64,000 nucleotides of DNA from Cephalopachus bancanus (GCA_027257055.1 JAPVLO010000138.1:2604001-2668000), one strand, 5' to 3'; counted from the stretch's first letter, positions 23,002 through 35,839 are shown. The notes: a model not told the origin generated them from the sequence alone. Made by a program: numbers and translations.

Positions 23002-24239
23002 GACCATTCATGTTACATTTAAAAATTGCTATAAACATGTAAAACAACATTGTTATGATATAAAATATTCATAAAAATATCTTTCTACATCAAAATACCG
23101 CTTTATGCTTGAATTAATTCTTCAAACAAGATACTATTTTGGGACTTAGCTGTAACATTTTCAGAAGATTGTTTATACATTTAGGTATTTACCAAAAAGA
23201 GTGTGAAAGACACTATTTAAGGGTTTAAAGAACAGTCTTGTCCTAAATATCCAAATATCCAGACATAATCTCTATCACAATGCAAGTAGCTCACTACTGT
23301 TTGAGGCTAAAAAGGGTCAAGATATGAAGTAATTTTAAAATCTGTTCTCTCATGAACACATAATTATTTGTAATAGATGTGTTTCCATCCATGGACTTTT
23401 AGTACTAGTGAGCTGACAACAGTGACAGCAGTGTGCCAATCACTTGCCCTCAAGTTTATATTTTAAATTGCTGAAATGAGCAGTATTTTTCTCTTAGGGA
23501 TTTAATATTTGGTTCTTGTACCAGACAACATAAACTGTAGTTTATGTTGTTACTTTGTTTCACATTCTGCAGAAATCTTATTATGGGAGACTGCATTAAA
23601 AATAATCAAAATGAAGAGAAAACACTGGTCATCGTAACTTAACTATGAGATAATTGCATTCAAGTCTTTAGAAATCCTACCTTGGAGTACTACATGGTAG
23701 CAACAGAATGTATTTGCTGATTGTGGTTGATGTTCTTTTTATTGTTATTATCTCTGTGTTCTCATCATACGCCTTTGGATCTAAAACCTGAAATAGGTTG
23801 AAATGTCTAAAATGATGTACACTAATGTATTTCACTCCCCTATTCTTGTCAATGAATGCATAAAAAAAGTCTGGCTGCACACACTCCCTCATGCTATGGT
23901 AGGGAAGGTTAGAGCATCTCAAAAGAAATATAGCAATGCATTGTACCAAGCAGGAACCTGACACTCTGATCATCTTTTTTTTCCCCCTCAAACAGAAAAA
24001 TTGTTTAAAGACAATACAAATTCATATCACCTGCACCTTTCTGAAAACTGCTAAGAACAAAGACACCTGTTTATGTGCCTAATCGACACTGGAAAATCTA
24101 CTTTACTTTGATGTTTACATATGATGTAAGCTTAGTAAGCTTTTGCTCTGATGAATTAAGCTTTGTTTTAGCATAACAATGCTCTAGGAGAAAGTCCCTC
24201 CACACAACATTACCTAGACTAAGAAAAAAAAGACAGAAG
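23002..24239. other. AT-rich sequence without a gene
   Basis: No repeat is recognised. A 104-codon minus-strand frame (23677-23991) has no domain I know. Confidence 0.5.
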
Positions 24240-26775
24240 TCTCAAATAAATAAAATTACAAATGAAAAAGTAAACACTACAACTGGTGCCACAAAAATAC
24301 AAAAGATTACAAAGAAAAATTACGAACAATTATACATGAACAAATTGGACAGCCTAAAGAAAATGGATAAATGCCTAGATACATACAACCTACCAGGACT
24401 GAATAATGAAAAAATAGAAAATGTGAATAGTTCAATAATGAGTGAGGAGACTAAATCAGTAATTAAAAACCTCCCAACAGCAACAAAATGTCTAGGTTCA
24501 CATAGTTTCCCACAGAATGCTACAAATGGTCTAAGAACGAATACCAATTCTCAAACTTTTCTAGAAAATTGAAGAGAAAATACTTCCAAATTCATTTTAT
24601 GAGGTTAGCATTACCCTGATATCTAACCCAGACAAAGACATTACAAGAAAAGAAAATTACAGGCCAATATCCTTGATGAATATAAACACAATCATCCTCA
24701 AAACAAAATACTAGCAAATTGAATTCAACAGCACGTTAAAAAGACTATACGCCATAATCAATGGGATTTATCTTTGGGATGTAAGGTTAGCTCAACATAG
24801 GCAAATCAATAAATGTCATACACCACATTAACAGAGTGAAGAATAAAGATTATATGTTTATCTCAATATATGCCTAAAAAGCAATTGACGAAAGTCAACA
24901 TCTTTTCATTATAAAACTACCTACAGAAGAAATGTGCCTCAACATAATAAAGGCCATCTGTCGCAAGCCCACAGCAAACATCATGCTCAGTGGTGAAAAG
25001 TTAAACGCTTTTCCTCTACGATCAAGAACAAGGCAAGGATGCTCTTGCCACTTCTGTTCATCATAGTCCTGGAAGTTCTAGCCAGAGCAATTAGGCAAGA
25101 AAAAGAAATAAAATCTAATTCAAATCTAAAAGGAAAAAGTAAAATGATCTGTTTGCCAATGGCATTACCTGATATATAGAAACTCCAGAAAGCTACCCCC
25201 CCAAAAAAACTATAAGAACTAATAAACAAATTCAGTAAAGTTGCAGGATAGGAAATCAGTATAGTAAAATCAGTTGCACTCTATCCACTAACAATAAACT
25301 ATCTGAAAAAGAAATTGAGAAAAACAACCTCCTTTACAATAGCATCAAAAAGAATAAAATACTTAGGCATAAGTTTAACAAAAGAGGTGAAAGATTTGTA
25401 CACTGAAAACTTTAAACACTGAAGAAAAAAATTGAAGACATAAATAAATGGAAATATCTCTCATGTTCATGTATTGGAAGAATATTGTTAAAATTCCCAT
25501 AACGCCCAGAGCAATCTACAGATTCAGTACAATCCCTACCAACATTTTAATGACATTTTCAGCGAAAGAGAGAAAAATAATTCCAAAATTCATAAGGAAC
25601 CACAGATGATCTCAAATAGCTGAAGCAGTGTTGAAAAAGAAAAACAAGGCTGAAGCAACACACTTCTTGATTTCAAATTATATTACACATCTCTAGTAAG
25701 CAAAAACTGATGGTATTGGTATAAAGGCAGACACAAAGTAATGGAACAGAATAAAAAGCCAATAAATAAACCCATGCATGTATGGTCAACCGATTTCCTA
25801 CAGGGCACCAAGAAAACAAGTGGGGAAAGGAGAGCTTCTTCAATAAATGACATTGGAAAAACTTGAAATACACATGGAGAAAAAGAAAATTAGACCTTTT
25901 TTGTCCCATATGTAAAAATTAACTAACAATTGATTAACCAATTAAAGACTTAAACATAAGACCTAAAATTATGAAATTCCTAGAAGAAAACACAGGGAAA
26001 AATCATCTTAGATATGATTTGGATTTGATGCTAAAAATGCAGGTGACAAAAACAAAAGCAAAGAAGTTAAATCACATCAAACTGAAAGCTTCTGCATAAC
26101 AAAGGAAACAACAAAATGAAAAGGCAGCCTACAGGACCAGAGAAAATATTTACAAACGATATCTCTGACAAGTGGTTAATAGTCAACATGTAAAAGAAGG
26201 TCACACAACTGAGTAAAAACAACAGCAACAAAAATCTAAATTCGAAGGCAGGCAAAGGACCTGAACAGATATTTTTCAAAAGAAGACATACTAATGGTCA
26301 ATGGGTATATGAAACAATGATCAGCATCACTAGTCATCAGGGAAATGCAAATCAAAATCACAGTGAGACATCACCTCACATCTGTTAGAATAGCTATTCT
26401 CAAAAAATATCAAAGGATTACAAATGTTGGTAAGGATGTAATGAAAAAATAATCTTTGTACACTATGAAATGCAAATTGATACCTTCATTATGGACTATA
26501 ATGTAGAGGTGTCAGTTACAGGCAACAGTACTCTATGGTACATGTAAAGTTGCCAAAAGATCTTACATTACACATTCTTTTAAAAAACCACACATAATAA
26601 TATCAATGAAGGGGAGACAAGAAAACTTTGAGGGGTGATAGGTACCTTTAGGGCCTTCATGATGTGATGATGGTTCCTCAGATGTGTATTTATCCCAAAC
26701 TCATAGAAATGTATGCAGTATGTACAGCTTTTTATATGTTGATCATACCTCAATAAAGTAATTTTTTTTAGGAAG
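24240..26775 (+). mobile_element. Old L1, ORF2 to 3' end
   Basis: The plus strand reads through ORF2 from the linker (gacagcctaaagaaaatgga) and the reverse-transcriptase region (gaaaattacaggccaatatc, ttgatgaatat) to the C-terminus (aaatgcaaatcaaaatcaca) and a 3' UTR ending cctcaataaagtaa near 26770. Many stops and frameshifts are present. It is more diverged than the other L1 copies and its 3' UTR is of an old mammalian L1M type. Confidence 0.92.
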
Positions 26776-26849
26776 TGTTAGAAAAGCTTCGCGGAAGAGG
26801 TATCTGCTAAATGGGGCATTTAATGACAGAAGTGGTATGAACAGCATTT

Positions 26850-26985
26850 AAAGAATTAGTTTCCTAAAATGGAGATATTAATGTCTACATCACAAGCTTA
26901 TACTGAGGATTAAACAAGATAATCTCTAGAGTGCTTATCTCACAGCCTAGCCTTTTGGTTCCTAAAACAGTTCCTGGAAATAATG
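26850..26985 (+). mobile_element. MIR SINE relic
   Basis: Phrases gtttcctaaaatggagatat, gaggattaaacaagataatc and cctaaaacagttcctgg follow MIR. Confidence 0.7.
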
Positions 26986-28166
26986 GAAGCTACAGGATGG
27001 CAATGGTGGAAAAAGTAACAGATTTGAGGAAGAGTACTCCAGATGTATGGAAAAACTTGGGAAAACATTTTGAAAACAGGACAGTGTTTAGGTTTCTTTG
27101 TTAAGAAACAAAAATCATTCTGTTAAGGATAGAACATTCTAAGTTTATTAATTCAATAGATTAGAATTTTCCCCTAAACAGACTTTACCACCATGTTTAG
27201 TAAAGTAATTCCATCAAGTTATAATGCTTCAAAATGGTCTATAATTAAGAAAAAAGAAAAATGGATACCCAAAGAGAGAAGTCATTGGTACCATACCATG
27301 CCTAATCCACAAAAGAGTACAACTATCTTGAATTCTAGTCCACAGAAAACCATTTATTGTTTTCATAAGTCAGAAGTTAAACATAAAAGATTTAAAGAGG
27401 GATTATTTAATTTAGAAATATTTACTCTGTTGTGTTACAAATACCATTCTGTATTAGAAAGATATTTATTAGTATCTAAAAGAAATTGTGTTTGTGCAAA
27501 ATGGAGATAATAGTACCTACTTCACATGTTTATTGTGAGAATTGAATATGTTAATAACTAAAGGGCTCAGAACAGTTTTAGGCATGTAGTAATTTTTCAA
27601 CAAGCTTTAACTGTTATTATGATAATGTTTCAAATGTTTATTCAATAGATTTCAATATTCACATTATGATTGACATATAAGCAAATATACAAACTTTTCA
27701 TTGAAGCATTTGCATTTGTTTTGTGATCTATGGATACAGAAGACATTTCAACCTTGTTTTCCATTCTGAGAGTATTTCTATGATATCTGGTTTCATTGAA
27801 ACTGGATCTTTTCCTGTTTAAGCCTCACATAACCTTCAAGGTATACCTAAATGCTATCTCTTTAATTAAGTATTTTATGCTTCCAACCCCTAAATCTATA
27901 TACCACCAGCCACCACCAGTAGCATGCTCTAATTCCTACTCCATTGGAAAAACAAATCTACTCACACAGAGATCTCATTCCGTTTCTCTTCTCTTTTGTT
28001 CCTAATTTGATTGAACATGTTTTAAAGTCAAGGATTATCTCTTACCTTATCTTTCTTTTTTTTTAATGAGTAGAAAAAACCTTACATACTAAAAATACTC
28101 AAAACTGTTAAATCAATAAGATTAACACAGTTGACATGAGAAATCAAAACAGAAAATGACAATAAC
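26986..28166. other. AT-rich sequence without a confident gene
   Basis: A 105-codon open frame (27193-27510) has a fair ATG context (ccaccATGt) but no domain I know, is Lys/Ser-rich, and its end overlaps a MIR. I treat it as chance. Confidence 0.5.
27488..27605 (+). mobile_element. MIR SINE relic
   Basis: Phrases gcaaaatggagataatagta, cctacttcacatg and gctcagaacagttttaggca follow the 3' half of MIR. Confidence 0.75.
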
Positions 28167-28180
28167 AGATGTATATTTTC

Positions 28181-28479
28181 TTTTTTTTTTTTTTTTTTTT
28201 TTTGAGTTGGCGTCTCACTCTGTCACCCAGACTGGAGTGCAGTGGCCGCTCCCAGCCACCGCAGCCTCGACCTACTGGGCTCCGGCGATCCTTCCGCCAC
28301 AGCCTTTCAAGTAACCAGAATTACAGGCACGCACTACCACGTCCGGCTGATTTTTTGATTTATTGTAGAGATGAGGTCTCGCTGCCCAGGCGGGTCTCGA
28401 ACTCGCGGGCTCAGGCAATCCACTCACCTCAGCCTCCCAAAGGCGCTGGATTACAGGCTGAGCCACCAAGCCCAGCTCC
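28181..28479 (-). mobile_element. Alu SINE, young subfamily, with target duplication
   Basis: Full dimer. The perfect target duplication AGATGTATATTTTC lies at 28167-28180 and 28480-28493. It has the CGC-type centre and lacks ACTTGGC. Confidence 0.98.
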
Positions 28480-28534
28480 AGATGTATATTTTCACTGGTA
28501 GGGAGCAGGTTTTAAGAAGAATAAAATATTTCAA

Positions 28535-28750
28535 ACATTTGGGCTGAATTGTGTCTCTCCAAATTCTTAGGTTGAAGTCTCAACCCCCAATTACTCATAA
28601 TGTAAACATATGTGTACATAGGGTCTTTAAAGAGGTAACTGAGGTCATAGGGGTGCAGTCTAATCCAATATGACTGGTGTTCTTATAAGCAGAGAAAGAA
28701 ACGCCGGGCATGCATACATACAGAGAAGGACCATGGGAGGATAAAGTAGT
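28535..28750 (+). mobile_element. MLT1 (MaLR) LTR, 5' part
   Basis: Phrases gctgaattgtgtctctccaa, gttgaagtctcaacccccaa, tccaatatgactggtgttct and ttataagcagagaaa follow the MLT1 LTR order. The 3' half is missing. Confidence 0.85.
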
Positions 28751-30291
28751 GAAAGGATGATTATTTGCAATTATTATAGCAGAGTCTCAACTGCAGTGAC
28801 TGCAAAACTAAAGAAGTTGAGATTGAGGTATTCTGCTGTGCCATTTCAAACCTCCCATCTGGCCTTCGTGCCACTGCAAATGCACTTGAGAATAACCTAG
28901 TAAACACAGCATTGTGGAATAAGAGAAGGGAAAAGCAAATTCCATGCTGCATTTCTACAGGCTTTTGGTGAGTGTTTGCAAAGAGTATAGTTGTAACTTG
29001 TGGGCAATTCACACCATAATTCCACCTAATCTTAGAAAAGGCATCTACACACACATCGCACATTGAACTAATGAATAAGTAGGTGAATGAATGAACACCT
29101 AAGCATTAAGTGCATTTATGGAATCAGACTGGCCAAACATAGACCATCAAAAAATATCTGGGTTTTCTCTATAAGGTAGAATTGGGAATTGGATAATTTC
29201 GACATACTTTCTGAAGAAACATACCAAAAATAAATTACAAGAAAAGCTAACAAAGCACAACTCAGTGCTCTTTTAGCACTAGCCCCTTGGGGGAGACTCT
29301 AGCACACATTCCCACCAGGATGTTTTTTGTAATACCTTTGGGGGGGGGGTCTATTCTTTTTCCTTAAACAAGGCCCTCAAATTTCTAAAAACTTCTGGAT
29401 TTGCTTCTATCTCTAGCAGCGATATTCAGACTCCCTTTTAAGAGTTGTGAGTGTGAAGTTCTCTGCCGATATCCTTAGGCAAATAAAGGTGCAGAAACGA
29501 ACTGGGCTCAGCATAGTTGTGCTCCCATTTAACTGTGGGCTCACTCACGGATGGCGGTAGAGGCTAAAAGAAGTGCCAGCTTTCAAGCACTGGCCCAGAG
29601 ACTGATAGTGTGCCTTCCACGACACCAGAAAAAGTTGTCTCACACTGAGACTACATACTCTTTTCCTTAGCTATTTAACCTTGATGTCTATAAATAGGGA
29701 GTATATGTCAGAAGAATCCAAGTGATAAAGACAATGGATTAGGGGAGAGGAAAATAGGCAAGGAAATAATTTTGAGTAAGACTTTTTACAGGGAGAAATC
29801 AATTGATATATGAAAATGAAGTTCATTGTAGGGAAATCATAACAGGCTTTTAAAACCTGATTGCCAATGTCTTTTAAAATATATTCCCTTTATGAAAATC
29901 TTAAAGAATTCATTTCAAAACATGTTAGAAATGTGTGAAGACTAAGAAATAAAATTATCCTCCCTAGGAGTGGCACAGAATTAAGCAGATGACAAAAGAA
30001 TGTAAGGCAATGCAATGACAAGAGAAAAAAAAAACTTAAATTCTCATTTTAATTCTCAAGTTTAAAGTTCTAATGTAAGGTGAGGCCATGGAAAGTGAAA
30101 AAAATAATCTCCATCTGATTTGATTATTCCTTTTGTCATTTAAATAAGTTTTTAAAAAGATTGAAATCTGCTCTATTTTTTAATATGCCACCAATTGTCC
30201 CTTTATCAGAAAACCATGATCAGCTCATCTAACAACTGAAGGTGATAATCAGTCAGTCTGCCACCAGGAGATAAATTAGCTCTTACTATTT
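28751..30291. other. Sequence without a confident gene or repeat
   Basis: A 100-codon minus-strand frame (28761-29063) lacks any domain I know. A run of G bases lies at 29339-29349. No exon is supported. Confidence 0.5.
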
Positions 30292-30617
30292 GTGAGAAAC
30301 AAACTCACCCATCTAAAATCAAAGGATGGACATAGAGTCGTGGAGTGTAGCAGAAGCGAGACTTTAATGATGTTCCTGCAAAATCCAGTGTCTGGTGGGC
30401 GGGCACACCCAAGGTGGTTACAACAAGCTTTTTATTTCCTAGTGTATGAACTCCTCCCCTGATTCTTCCTTGACTGAGGAATTCAGAGGTCACAATTTTT
30501 CCTGGACGTCACCTAAGCAGTCTTTGGTCCAAATAAGGTTAAAATAAGTACTAGGTGCTATTTGATTGGAGGGTTTCAGATTCCTTATTTCGAAGTTTCA
30601 TGTTCCCGAAGACAACA
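30292..30617 (-). mobile_element. Endogenous-retrovirus LTR, antisense
   Basis: On the minus strand the segment starts TGTTGTCTTCGGGAACATG, has promoter-like GC boxes (gtgtgcccgcccaccag) and an ATTAAA-type signal before GTCTCGCTTCTGC, and closes in CA. Upstream on the minus strand lies a purine tract AGAAAGGGAGGCG (30630-30642), placed like a polypurine tract, so this would be the 3' LTR of an element running toward higher coordinates. I cannot name the family. Any retroviral gene is absent or unrecognisable. Confidence 0.55.
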
Positions 30618-31909
30618 TGCCTATCACGCCTCCCTTTCTAACGAGTTTTTGGGCACGTCTGTTTCCTAGTACGTGCTTTTGGTCACATTAGCAGACTCCT
30701 TTCCATTTTATTAAAATAAGTCATCCATTATCTTTCACACTAGTCAATCTAGATATGGTAGGTACTGACTGCTTATAGAATTGTTACTTAACTTCAACCA
30801 AATACTTATCAGAACCTATGTTAATTAAACCTGGCACCAGTAATAATTCCTAATAACATTTTAATTAAAAAAATTAAAATACAATAATAAAAACCTATGA
30901 AAAATTTAATCCATAGTCATAGCATTCCATAATAATCAGTAGCTCTTTGGCTATGGGTGTTAAACTTAAAAATTATATTTTAAATTCTATTTATCCTCTT
31001 TGTTCCCTGTGAGGTATTGCCCCAATATAGACTGTTTCTCCCTGTACCTGGCTTCTTCCTGACTCCCTCCCTCGAGGTGTGGCCTTTGGCCAAGGCTGGT
31101 CTCTGAAGCATGGGTCTATTTGCAGTCATGAGGAATAGGATGCAGGTGACCATGCAAAGCTGAAAACCTGTAGTCTTCGTTTAATCGAGGTAATTGTAAA
31201 TACCGTATAGGAATTTGAATGATTCACTGATTGCTTTGAGGATAAAACAACTGCCCTGATGGGCAGTTTCTTCACTGACTTGCCGCCATCAGTGCCTCCC
31301 ATAAGTTTTAATAAAGCAACATCTTTTCCCTGCTAGACCTCCGGATGACTTCTTTGGAATAGGCAAACACACGCAAGCCCTCTCAGATTTGGGGTTACCA
31401 CGTTACATTCCCAAACCCCACTCCCACCCCAAATCCAGAAAATTGTATTTGTTTTCCTCTTCTCTTTTTAATCTTCATAAAGAGATAAAATGTCATGATT
31501 ATCTGTATATCTTTATTTAAATATTTAACATAACATCTTTCAAAGTCATCTTGGGGGGTATATCTGTTCTCCTTTAGCTCTGAAGCCCATATTGTTCAGA
31601 TGAATCATTGTAATTAAACCAGTATCTAGCTCTTATAGGCAAATGTCCACAATTCCCACAAGAAGTTCTAAAGCGGTCCACAGGATGTGATCTAAATTGA
31701 CATCAACTCAGAAATTAATCTCTGTGAGGGGTGACTGACTGTCCTTCAATGAACAATAAAACAGTTCTATTGGATTTATTGCTTTTGAGTTTGTAAATCA
31801 AAAAGAAAGTTTGCCCTATTGAGCTATATAATTTAATTAACTATTTTTTCAAAAGAATGCTCGTGTGTGATACATGCACAAAACTCTCCAGCAAATGCCA
31901 GATGTTAAT
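30618..31909. other. Sequence without a gene, possibly retroviral remains at its left
   Basis: If the LTR call is right, the first few hundred bases could be provirus interior. The part 31010-31400 contains a plus-strand AATAAA (31310-31315) and phrases typical of LTR ends (tttggggttaccacgttaca), but I cannot fix borders. 31440-31909 shows nothing recognisable. Confidence 0.35.
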
Positions 31910-31921
31910 GAGAAATCTCTT

Positions 31922-32209
31922 TTTTTTTTTTTTAGTTGGAGTCTCACTCCGTCGCTCAGACTGGAGTGCAGTGGCCGCTCCCGGTCACCGTGGCCTCGGC
32001 CTGCTGGGCTCCAGTGATCCTTCCGCCTCAGCCTTCCAAGAAGCTGGAACTACAGGTGCACGCTACCACGCCCGGCTCATTTTTTGATTTATTGTAGAGA
32101 TGAGGTCTTGCCAAGTTGCCCAGGCGGGTCTCGAACCCGTGGGCTCAGGCAATCCACTCACCTCAGTCTCCCAAGGCGCGGGATTACAGGCTGAGCCACC
32201 GAGCCCGGC
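31922..32209 (-). mobile_element. Alu SINE with target duplication
   Basis: Full dimer with a perfect duplication GAGAAATCTCTT at 31910-31921 and 32210-32221. The centre is CGC-type and the CCAAGTTGCC stretch is intact, so it is of the intermediate subfamily. Confidence 0.98.
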
Positions 32210-32221
32210 GAGAAATCTCTT

Positions 32222-32639
32222 AACAATAAGTTTCTTATTTAAGTCTCAGGTACTGATACTCATGTGCAACAAGATAGCTGCTAGTATGAAAAAAGTAAAG
32301 TATACAATAAAGAAATCAAAATGTGTTATTTCAAGGGGCTGCGGCTTTCTTTGTTTCTGTCAGGAATAACTGATCATCAGAAGGGTTCAATTTTCAGGAA
32401 GTTGCACCTGTAATTTCAGCTGCTGCAGGTCAATGGCAGACACTCAAGCTGAAATTGCCGAAGCTATAAAACTGTTGACAGCAGAACTCAATTTTATTGC
32501 CCTCACATTCCAAGCAAGCGCATCAGGAATGGGGTTAACCAGTTGCATTCCAGACTGTGCAGACGCTGCTGCCAGAGAGAGGGTCATAATATCCTGGCAC
32601 TCCTTTTAATTTTTGTCATTATTTCTTATTTGAATAGTA
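32222..32639. other. Unique sequence with a perfect hairpin
   Basis: No gene is seen. AATTTCAGCT (32412-32421) pairs perfectly with AGCTGAAATT (32447-32456) across a 25-base loop. Confidence 0.55.
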
Positions 32640-32815
32640 ATAGCTACCTTTACTTGGAGTATTTGTTGTATTTCAAGCATCTTGCTGATGTTGTACGTGT
32701 TGTTTATGGTTCACAAATGAAGACGCTGCAGCTCACAGGTGATAAGTAGTCTGTCCAAGCCTCCCTTGACACAGTGACTTGAGTTGACCTGTTAGTTTTG
32801 AACCGACATTATGCT
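32640..32815 (-). mobile_element. MIR SINE relic
   Basis: Phrases gtatttcaagcatcttgctg, cacaaatgaagacgctgcag and gttagttttgaaccgacatt follow the MIR reverse complement. Confidence 0.7.
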
Positions 32816-32821
32816 GCAATC

Positions 32822-32960
32822 TTGTCCTCGTAAGACTGTCCCTCAGACCAGCAGCAACGGCATCACTTGGGACCTTGTTAGAAATGCAGAATCTCAGACA
32901 CCGTCCCAGATATAATGGATTAGATCTTCGTTTTAATAAGATCCTCATTTGAGCCATTTG
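32822..32960 (+). mobile_element. MER5A-like hAT-Charlie element
   Basis: Phrases ccagcagcaacggcatcact, tgggaccttgttagaaatgc and agaatctcagacaccgtccc are typical of MER5A. The 3' end is lost. Confidence 0.85.
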
Positions 32961-33371
32961 CACATTCAGTTCAGGGAGTACTGCACAATCTCACGGATGA
33001 AGATTCCAGTGACTCTTACGTATCTCTTTACTTACCTTGCTAGTGAATTAAAATCAGTGACTTACTTGTAAGCATGCAGAAAGAATTTCTGCATTCACAC
33101 TTTCAGCTATAAGCAATATACAAATTAAGAAAAAATTCTTGAGAAAAGCAGCATCTAGAGAGCATTGCTAGGAAATAAAAGATATCAGACTCATCCTAAT
33201 CAAAATTCAAAGGTATTTCACAATTTAATGCCCAAATCTCAACAGTCTCAATTTTCTAAGCTGAAATAACTACAGTAACTGTCAATTTTTATTTAAAAAA
33301 TAATTAAATGTATTCATCCTTTGTTTATTCATTCACCCATTCAACACGAATTTTCAAAATGTTATTACATG

Positions 33372-33544
33372 AGTCATTCCCAAATTTTAGCTAGCATCAG
33401 AAGCACCTGGAGGGCTTGTTAAAATACAAATTGTTGGATCCCATCCCCAGAGTTTCTGAATCTTTACATTCCTAACTTGTTCTGGGCACTTGTACCCAGA
33501 TTGCGCTGATGCTAGTCCAGGGCATACACTTCGAGAGTCACTGG
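33372..33544 (-). mobile_element. MER5A-like hAT-Charlie element
   Basis: Nearly whole element in reverse: gcatcagaagcacctggagg at the left, ccatccccagagtttctgaa in the middle and a degenerate terminal repeat agagtcactggctct at the right. Confidence 0.85.
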
Positions 33545-34126
33545 CTCTGAAGATGCTAAGCATTCTACTAAGCATTTTGGAGATTATAATGATGAATTAG
33601 ATATTCTTTCTTTCCCTAAACACATACATACTGTTGAGTCACTACGATGACGACATGCATGTGTTAAGGTAGAAAGTGATTATCAAAAATAAATTACAAA
33701 AGTAATACTATAAGTATGCAAAATGTGGACACCTTTTTTTTCTAACTGAAATATTGTAGTGGAATTTGCTGAGGAGTCAGTGTTGTGCTTGCAAGAAACT
33801 GTAGATAGAATTTGCATTCCTAGAATTTTATAGAAAAGGCATTCTTGGAGTAAAAAATCCCTGAGTACAAACTAAGGTTAAAAAAATACAAAAATATAAG
33901 ATAGACAGCTGCTTGATCCAGCAGAGTTTTTGAGAATGGCAATATCGAAAATAAGATTGGAGATACAGGTTGCAGGCAGAGTGGAAGGTGAAATAAAGTG
34001 CATTGGGCCCTATAAGAAATGGGATGCTAGTTAAAAATTCTAACGGAGCAGAGTTATGATCAGTTCTGTATTTTAGGAAGTTTAATCTCTAAATTATCAT
34101 GCAATAAATTTCCCAGGTAATATGCT
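33545..34126. other. AT-rich sequence without a gene
   Basis: No gene or confident repeat is seen. Confidence 0.55.
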
Positions 34127-34140
34127 CCAGAGGCAAGGGG

Positions 34141-34462
34141 TTTTTTTTTTGTTGTTTGTTTGTTTGTTTGTTTGTTTGTTTGTTTTCTAAGTTGGAGTTT
34201 CACTCCTTCGCCCAGGCTGGAGTGCAGTGGCTGCTCCCAGCCACCACAGCCTCGACCTGCTGGGCTCCGGCGATCCTTCCGCCTCAGCCTTCCGAGTAGC
34301 CAGAATTACAGGCGCGCTACCATGCCCGGCTAGTTTTTGATTTATTGTAGAGATGAGGTCTCGCCAAGTTGCCCAGGCGGGTCTCGAACCCGCGGGCTCA
34401 GGCAGTCCACTCACCTCAGCCTCCCAAAGGCGCAGGATTATAGGCTGAGCCACCGAGCCCGT
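34141..34462 (-). mobile_element. Alu SINE with expanded (TTTG)n tail
   Basis: Full dimer with the CGC-type centre and intact CCAAGTTGCC. The tail has become a (TTTG)n microsatellite (34150-34183). Target duplications CCAGAGGCAAGGGG (34127-34140) and CCAGAGGCAGGG (34463-34474) flank it. Confidence 0.96.
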
Positions 34463-34599
34463 CCAGAGGCAGGGTTTTAAGCGTTGGTCTCCTCGACTTC
34501 TCAAAACTGGCTCTTTTTATTCCTCCATTTTGCAAATGTTTTAGGAAAGGGAAAAAAAAATAGTTAAATGTAGCAAGTTCAAGAACAGGATGGACGAAC

Positions 34600-34664
34600 A
34601 GATGGATGGATGGATGGATGGATGGATGGATGGATGGATGGATGGATGGATGGATGGATGGATG
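34600..34664. repeat. (GGAT)n microsatellite
   Basis: Sixteen near-perfect GGAT units, with decaying copies on both sides. An 85-codon minus-strand frame across it (Ser-Ile-His-Pro repeats) is a by-product of the tetranucleotide. Confidence 0.97.
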
Positions 34665-34674
34665 AGGGTATGAA

Positions 34675-35219
34675 TGGACAGGTGGATAGACGGATAGCTA
34701 AAGACAGAAAGAAAAGAAGATAAAGGAAATTAAGTACATTTGTAAATGGAAGGAGAGAAAATAAAAAGGAAAAATTAAGGAGAGAAACTTGATGATGCAT
34801 AGTATTTTTTTTAAAAAAAAGAAAGACCACTGTCACAAGTGGCCAGTGAGCAGTGAAAAGGATGGTTGCTCATTCTCTCATGGCAGTGGACAGAAAGCAG
34901 AGGAGCTAAGGGAAGATACAGACCAAAAAGGCATTTGGGGCTTCTGATAAGAGTGTTTATCTAAAGGGTCTCTTATTCCCAGTGAAGCACCTTCAAAAAG
35001 AGGAAAGAGGAAAGTGTCAGGATTAAAAGATGGAGGAATTTGAAGAGTTTATTATAGAGAAGTTTCCAATAGAAGAAGCCAGTGGGGGACTCATGTGCAC
35101 TATTTTTGTATTTAAAACAAGGAGTTGTATCCCTATAACTCAGGCATTGGTAATAACCTCATAGATCCAGTCCCTAACTCCCTGTAAATACCCACAACCT
35201 CATCTCCCTCATTCACATC
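34675..35219. other. Sequence without a gene
   Basis: Purine-rich near 34690-34820. No gene or confident repeat is seen. Confidence 0.5.
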
Positions 35220-35425
35220 ATCCTGTATTTATCCCAGCCTGTATTTGAAATTATCTTGCTTACTCACTTGTTTGTTCATTGGTTTCCTCTCTCCCCACCA
35301 TTACTGAATTGTAAATTCCAGGAGAGTAGGCACAGTGCCTATGTTTTTCACTGAGTATCTCCAGTGCCATGAAAATGTTTACCATGGGCTCTGAGGCCAA
35401 ACAACACTTGCTGAATCAATGAATG
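35220..35425 (+). mobile_element. L2 LINE 3' end
   Basis: Phrases gtaaattccaggagagtagg, cacagtgcctatgtttttca, gagtatctccagtgcc and acttgctgaatcaatgaatg follow the L2 3' UTR to its end. Confidence 0.8.
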
Positions 35426-35665
35426 CTATGAGTTTGCCACATCATTCAGCAATCCAAGTAAAGCATTCTCAAGAGTGGGAGATCTGGATAACCCAGAATT
35501 CGAGTGTGGCGTGGATTGTGAATACAATTTTAAGTGAGTATTCAGAGTGCAAGAACCACATCATAGAATGCCTGTTGTGGGAACCAGAATCAGTCAGAGA
35601 TGCTAAAAGAAGAATAATGGGGAAAAAATTAGGTGAGCGAATAGATATGCGAGTTACTTTTAGAG

Positions 35666-35839
35666 CAGTGATTCTCAGTATGGTTTGGTGCCTGCAAGAT
35701 CAATTTCACTTGGGCACCAGTAAGACCTTCAAATTATTATCCCCACCCGAGGACAACTGAGTCAGAGTCCACCAGGGATCAGTGTATTTCAACAAAGCTT
35801 TCGGGTGCTTCTGAGCTAGCTGAAGTTTGAGAACCACTG
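35666..35839 (+). mobile_element. MER5A hAT-Charlie element
   Basis: Complete in outline: CAGTGATTCTCAG at the start, tcagagtccaccagggatca in the middle and TTTGAGAACCACTG at the end as the terminal inverted repeat. It overlaps a 113-codon open frame that I regard as chance. Confidence 0.92.

Noticed and set aside
27193..27510. 105-codon open frame with a fair ATG context
   Set aside because: No known domain, Lys/Ser-rich AT-driven composition, and its end overlaps a MIR relic.
34579..34836. Repetitive protein of Ser-Ile-His-Pro units
   Set aside because: It is the translation of a GGAT microsatellite.
35419..35760. 113-codon open frame
   Set aside because: Its C-terminal third is MER5A transposon sequence and the rest has no domain.
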